NCBI GenBank assembly: GCA_900317885.1
Contig: ONIM01000010.1
Location: 1-53,689, forward strand
Length of the DNA: 53,689 nt
Direction of reading: 5' to 3'
Source of the DNA: an uncultured Bacteroidales bacterium
GTDB taxonomy: Bacteria > Bacteroidota > Bacteroidia > Bacteroidales > Paludibacteraceae
In this document: positions 49,650-53,689 of the stretch, in pieces
How positions within the stretch are numbered: position 1 is the stretch's first letter
Layout of the letters: each line of letters opens with the position of its first letter
Translations under genes and position numbers: made by a program
Notes under the pieces: generated by a model
Databases searched by the model: none
Told to the model about the DNA's origin: nothing
What the model saw: the letters and a program-made list of their open reading frames with translations, nothing else

Positions 49650-52600
49650 TTATTTGACAGCCTGACCCATTACGTTATAGGTCTTGTTGCCCTTACGGAT
49701 GAGGAGCATGCCGTTGTTGAGAACTTTCACAGCCTCAGCGTCAGCAGCGGTGTTGGAGATAGCGGTAGCCTCTTTCTTAGCAGCGTAGATGTAACCATAG
49801 TGCCAACCTTCACCGCCGTCACCATTCGGACGGAAGTAAACGGTGTAGTCACCAGCCTCAGAGATCACGAAGTCGTTGCCCATACCATCGGGGTACCAAA
49901 CCTCTTTGTTGTTCTTGACAACTTTGAATGCATCGTTCGCTGCGAAAGTGAACTCGCCCATGAACTCTTGGCCTTCCGCCTCATTGTTCGGAGTGAGGAT
50001 ATAATCCTCGCTTACTTCCCAATCGGTCATCGAACCGATGACATAGTAGTTTGCTACGGGTTCAGGAGTACCGCCCTTAGCGTTATAAACGGTGAAGACG
50101 ATGTCGTTGCCTTCGCAGTTAACGGTTACTTCGGTATATTCCTCCGTAAATGCGGAGCAGTAGAACACTATACCTGCGCCATCGATAACGTACTGGCCTT
50201 CTGCCAGCGAGATGGTACCAAAGGCAGCACTCGGGAATGTCATGTAGATACCTGATTCAGCAGCCCATCCCGGCTTCTGGATATTAACCACACTCATTCC
50301 TTCCGGCTTGCAAACCTTGAATTGGTTTCCGAAAGTCTGCTCAGGGCTGCCATCACCGAGGAAGTCGATGTTGTCCCAATCGCATCCTTGCGGTTGCGGC
50401 TCTACATAGAAGTTGCCGGCAAGTGTGAATGCCTCAGCGGTATAGGTAACAACTACATCGCCAGCCTCTGCGAGAGTGAAGCAGATATTTCCGTCACCGT
50501 CAGCGGTCAGACCGTCAGCTACGGTAGTCAGGTCAGAGAAGCCCTTCACCATTCCGTCGCCCCAAGTACCATCCAAAGTTACTTTGAGTTTGTAGTCGCC
50601 AGCTGCGAGGTTCTCGAAGGTATAGCTATCCTCGGTTACCTTGATTGCTGCAGGGTTCCATGCGAGCGATTCGCCAAGGAGAGCAGCGTCGCCGGTGATG
50701 TAGAACTTAGCTGGCTCTACTACCGGCTCTTCGCCTGTCTGCTTCGGGTAAACTTTCACATAGCGCAGATAGATGCGCTGACTTCCGGTCTGAGCGATTG
50801 TGATTGCGGAAACTTTGCCTTCCGGAGTGAGTTTGCAGTCTGTCGGAACTTTGTTTCCTTGGGTTAAGTCAAACTTAACGCCATTTACAGTTACTTCTGC
50901 TGCTGTACCGCTATATTGGGTAGCGTTTACAATAATAGAATCGACCTCAATTTCTTGAGCCAATGTGAACGCTAATGTTCCCTTTGCGGAAGAGGTTCCG
51001 AATTTAAGGCTGGAGTTGTCATCTGCTATCGGACGACCTGCATAAACTCTCTCTGCTGTTTCTACGGAAGCAACATAGCCCTTCGTTTCAGCTGTGAAGA
51101 TAGCATCTACTTCTGCAGCATAAGCATTGGAATTATCCGTTCCACTTTCGCCAGTACCATTAAACAGCAGCGTGAAAGGTTTCGTAAAGTCAACCTCAGC
51201 GGGTTGCGGCTCAGCGTTCGGAGCGATATAGATGCAAGCGCCAAACCAATCCTCGCCACCTTGGTTGTCCGGGCGGAAGTAGATAGTCTTCTCACCAGCG
51301 TGGTTAGCGTCCACTACGTAGTTATCACCCTCTGCGGGGAACCAAGCGGTAATATTGCCATCCAGTACATTAACGACTTTGAGTTGATCGTTCTCAGCGA
51401 GAGTAACATTAACCATAAACTCAGCATTGTTATCGGGGTTGCCAACGAGATGATACTCAGCAGCCGGATTCCAGGTATTGAAGTTACCTACGAGATAGAA
51501 ACCGTTCTCCAAAGCAGGAGCAGCAGGAGCTGCAAAGGTAATACTATTGAGGACAGCTTCCGACCATTGGGTTGCGTTGGTGAGTTTCACCTTATAGCTA
51601 CCAGCAGCAGGAACAGTGATAGCGCCTAATTCCTTAACGCCAGTATCCCAAGCCTGAGCTTCAGCGACAACACCGATTTGTGACTCTCCATCCGCAGAGA
51701 GGAGAGCTACACCATAAGTGTGTCCGTTTGTAGCGGTCATGTCAATGGTTACATTATAGTCACCAGCTTCTGCAAAGATTACGTTCCAAATAGCGTATTC
51801 GTTATTTGCCGTGCTCGGAGCGAAAGCGATAGCGTTGTTAGCAATCGATGCTCCGGCAGAGAGTTCTGCATAAGCAGGAAGCAGTGTACCGGGCAGGTCA
51901 ACATTAACGCCCTGATAATCAGCCGTAAAGATCACATCTTTGAGTTTCATCTCCGACCATGCAGTAGCTGCGCGTGCGCGAACCTTATAGTCTCCTGCCT
52001 CCAAGTCGCTCAGATCCAAAGAACCGATAGCGAATTGTCCCTTCTCACCTGAATGACCTTTATAATACAAGGCCTTAACTGTATCACCGGTTTGGTTGAG
52101 GAGGTAGAGTCGTACAGACCAGCTGTTGATGTTGTAAACATCTACGGCAATGTTGTACTTCATCGGCTCAATCGTTACATTCCACTCTGCATAGAGAAGC
52201 GTGTCGTTGGAGCTGTCATGCGCGCCCATATCGAAGTATGTTCCGGCATAGTCCTGACCTTCCTCAATTACGAAGTCCGGCATGCCCTCGGAGCGGAAAC
52301 TTACGTTCGTCACATCCAGTGTAGCAGGCAGAACAACTGCTGCTGCCGGTTGAGGATCAGCGTTCGGAGCGATATAGATGCAAGCGCCAAACCAATCTTC
52401 ACCACCTTGGTTGTCCGGACGGAAGTAGATAGTCTTCTCACCAGCGTGGTTAGCGTCCACTACGTAGTTGTCGCCCTGTGCGGGGAACCAAGCGGTAATG
52501 GCGTCGTTGAGGACATTCACCACTTTGATCTCGTCACCCTCTGCGAGAGTAGCGGTCAGCACGAACTCAGCGTTGTTCTCCGGATTGCCCTCAAACTTGC

Positions 52601-53573
52601 GGTCAGCGCTCAGATCTGCAGCAGTCCAGCCTTCAACGCCGTTGATCTTACCGATGAGATAGAATCCGTTAGCCAGCGTCGGAACATAGGGAGCGGGTTC
52701 TTCACCATAAACGGACCAAGTACCGTTACATTCGCTACCCGTACCGCCGGAAACAACGGTAAAGAGGTTGTCACCGTTGGTCGGAACATCGAGGTTCACG
52801 GTCTGGCTCCATTTGTTTTCCCAAGTAGGTTCAGAAGCCTCTCCATCGTGACGAACGAAAATCATCTTGTCATAGCCATCAGGGATTGTGCCGGTATAGA
52901 TATTCGTCGTATCCGGTACAGCGGTCATGAAAGCAGAGAATCCATTAGCGTCGTTCTCGCTCTTGAAGTAGTACATGGAGTACTTAGCCGGCCAACCAGC
53001 CCAGTCTGCGCTCAGAGCCAGATAGAAGGTCTTGCCGGTAGCAGGAGCGTCAGATACCTCTTTGTAGAGGTTCGGCTTGATGTACTGCGCCTGAGTTTGA
53101 GTGTTGTAACAAGCAAAGCAAGTCGTACCATTCAAATAGAGGATGTTACGGGAAGCCTTACCGTTGCAAGTAATAGTCGTTACACCATCCGCAATAGCGA
53201 TTGTGAAATAGGCATAGTCATCCAAGTCAGCTACCACTTTCAGGTAGTTACTACCCGTAGAACTGGTAGCATTCAGATAGCCGGCAGCTCCTAAATAATT
53301 GTCCGTAGCGAAAGTCCATGCGTCAGCTTCACCACCGAGGGTAAAGACCATCATGTCATCCGTACCTTCCACCACATTCTCCGTAATAGTACCGTCGGTA
53401 ATTTTACGGTTGTTGCCGTTGGAAGTAGTGGCAATAAACTTGCCGGAAGCCGTACCAATCACGTACTTAGCGCCAGCCTGCAGTTGAGAAGCAGAGGTCA
53501 CCAACTCGTAATTCGTAGCCATCATGGAACCTGCAAATAGAATTGCAGTCAAAAAAGAAAGAATCTTTCTCAT
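49650..53573 (-). CDS. Large secreted multidomain protein with three SusE/SusF-like carbohydrate-binding-type modules
   Basis: 1307 residues with signal peptide MRKILSFLTAILFAGSMMA. An N-terminal beta domain (YELVTSASQLQAGAKYVIG) spans residues about 20-170. Three related modules follow near 300-405, 690-795 and 1180-1275, each with a GFYLIG/NYYVIG start, a WFP/WYP(A/D)GDN block and an IYFRPDNQGGEDW-type end, recalling the starch-binding modules of SusE/SusF. Between them are beta-sandwich stretches (LPATLDVTNVSF, ATNGHTYGVALLSADG). The protein ends with the KVLNNGMLLI...YNVMGQAV tail shared with the S37 and BspA-like proteins. Role: surface glycan or matrix binding, inferred. Confidence 0.8.
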   Translation of the reverse strand: MRKILSFLTAILFAGSMMATNYELVTSASQLQAGAKYVIGTASGKFIATTSNGNNRKITDGTITENVVEGTDDMMVFTLGGEADAWTFATDNYLGAAGYLNATSSTGSNYLKVVADLDDYAYFTIAIADGVTTITCNGKASRNILYLNGTTCFACYNTQTQAQYIKPNLYKEVSDAPATGKTFYLALSADWAGWPAKYSMYYFKSENDANGFSAFMTAVPDTTNIYTGTIPDGYDKMIFVRHDGEASEPTWENKWSQTVNLDVPTNGDNLFTVVSGGTGSECNGTWSVYGEEPAPYVPTLANGFYLIGKINGVEGWTAADLSADRKFEGNPENNAEFVLTATLAEGDEIKVVNVLNDAITAWFPAQGDNYVVDANHAGEKTIYFRPDNQGGEDWFGACIYIAPNADPQPAAAVVLPATLDVTNVSFRSEGMPDFVIEEGQDYAGTYFDMGAHDSSNDTLLYAEWNVTIEPMKYNIAVDVYNINSWSVRLYLLNQTGDTVKALYYKGHSGEKGQFAIGSLDLSDLEAGDYKVRARAATAWSEMKLKDVIFTADYQGVNVDLPGTLLPAYAELSAGASIANNAIAFAPSTANNEYAIWNVIFAEAGDYNVTIDMTATNGHTYGVALLSADGESQIGVVAEAQAWDTGVKELGAITVPAAGSYKVKLTNATQWSEAVLNSITFAAPAAPALENGFYLVGNFNTWNPAAEYHLVGNPDNNAEFMVNVTLAENDQLKVVNVLDGNITAWFPAEGDNYVVDANHAGEKTIYFRPDNQGGEDWFGACIYIAPNAEPQPAEVDFTKPFTLLFNGTGESGTDNSNAYAAEVDAIFTAETKGYVASVETAERVYAGRPIADDNSSLKFGTSSAKGTLAFTLAQEIEVDSIIVNATQYSGTAAEVTVNGVKFDLTQGNKVPTDCKLTPEGKVSAITIAQTGSQRIYLRYVKVYPKQTGEEPVVEPAKFYITGDAALLGESLAWNPAAIKVTEDSYTFENLAAGDYKLKVTLDGTWGDGMVKGFSDLTTVADGLTADGDGNICFTLAEAGDVVVTYTAEAFTLAGNFYVEPQPQGCDWDNIDFLGDGSPEQTFGNQFKVCKPEGMSVVNIQKPGWAAESGIYMTFPSAAFGTISLAEGQYVIDGAGIVFYCSAFTEEYTEVTVNCEGNDIVFTVYNAKGGTPEPVANYYVIGSMTDWEVSEDYILTPNNEAEGQEFMGEFTFAANDAFKVVKNNKEVWYPDGMGNDFVISEAGDYTVYFRPNGDGGEGWHYGYIYAAKKEATAISNTAADAEAVKVLNNGMLLIRKGNKTYNVMGQAVK
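51211..51353. repeat. Intragenic duplication, copy 1
   Basis: 137 of 143 bases identical to 52357-52499, within two modules of the 1307-aa protein, which otherwise have diverged. Recent duplication or gene conversion. Confidence 0.88.
52357..52499. repeat. Intragenic duplication, copy 2
   Basis: Partner of 51211-51353. It encodes the WFPAQGDN to IAPNADPQP part of the first module. Confidence 0.88.
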
Positions 53574-53591
53574 GATACTTTGATTTTTAGG

Positions 53592-53622
53592 TTGTATATT
53601 TAAAATATTTTTTGTATCTTTG
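53592..53622 (+). promoter_or_regulatory. Promoter pointing out of the window
   Basis: TTGT (53592-53595), 19 bp, TATCTTTG (53615-53622). The product lies beyond the window; an ATG at 53666 begins MVLKPLLT but only eight codons are visible. Confidence 0.7.
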
Positions 53623-53689
53623 CACCCGATTTAACATCTAAGTATGGATTAAGGCCGAGTTTAGGATGGTTTTAAAACCGTTATTAACG

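Noticed and set aside
52053-53294. 413-codon plus-strand frame
   Set aside because: Antisense to the 1307-aa secreted protein, whose frame has signal peptide, modules and tail.
53666-53689. Start of a plus-strand gene at the window edge
   Set aside because: Only eight codons are visible, so it is mentioned with the promoter but not called.

Overview
The window reads as chromosomal DNA of an uncultured-type Bacteroidales (phylum Bacteroidota). The evidence is direct. All 21 promoters I could place match the Bacteroidota form TTGn, exactly 19 bp, TAnnTTTG. The gene set includes DUF4954, DUF6089, a BspA-type leucine-rich repeat protein, twin ExbD genes and a BamA/Skp/Skp/UppS cluster. Three secreted proteins also share one C-terminal tail of the type seen on Bacteroidales type IX secretion cargo. 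There is no rRNA operon, insertion sequence, prophage or CRISPR array.

Layout. 0-6.4 kb: accessory and decayed DNA, with a partial hypothetical gene, a relic of a bile-acid-type transporter, a secreted S37 peptidase, a glyoxalase-fold gene, an EamA exporter and several small hypotheticals. 6.4-13.5 kb: a minus-strand series of WG-repeat-like secreted protein, BASS transporter, DUF2130, DUF362 lipoprotein, another lipoprotein, ExbD, ExbD, a 4-TM protein, ExbB and tRNA-Ser(GGA). 13.6-16.9 kb: tatD-queA-rlmL. 16.9-31.3 kb: tRNA-Ser(TGA), a coiled-coil membrane protein, murF, an MFS transporter, a 41-aa coupled ORF, two Skp-like chaperones, bamA, uppS and a DUF6089 protein form an envelope cluster. 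It is followed by radA, rnz, DUF4954 and dnaN. 31.3-39.5 kb: murI diverges from dnaN, followed by accessory genes (BspA-like protein, a toxin-antitoxin-like pair, secreted hypotheticals, and a trypsin-like protease with a C-terminal barrel-like region). 39.5-49.5 kb: aqpZ, sufB, tRNA-Cys, an exonuclease, rlmI, a nucleosidase-like gene, tRNA-fMet, a secreted EEP nuclease, and a mixed unit tmRNA - tRNA-Ala - GNAT - Fur-family regulator - YugP - tRNA-Arg. After that come secG and a 1307-aa multidomain secreted protein.

The most unusual feature is a layer of micro-repeats. Tandem arrays of 7-bp units occur at eleven or more places. They fill the short gaps between co-directional genes, usually ending at a start or stop codon, and also sit inside conserved genes (murF, queA, radA, sufB, nucleosidase) where they encode in-frame inserts. 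A separate G/C-rich quasi-palindrome is 37/39 identical between murF and murI but is read in two different frames, and related copies lie in rlmI and the S37 gene. This resembles cyanobacterial heptanucleotide STRR repeats and Rickettsia palindromic elements, but in a Bacteroidales background.

A second theme is compact regulation. Four minus-strand promoters carry their -33 box in the loop of the previous gene's terminator hairpin. One terminator hairpin lies inside the signal-peptide codons of the next gene. A roughly 140-bp nested inverted repeat near 35.0 kb has no gene to explain it.
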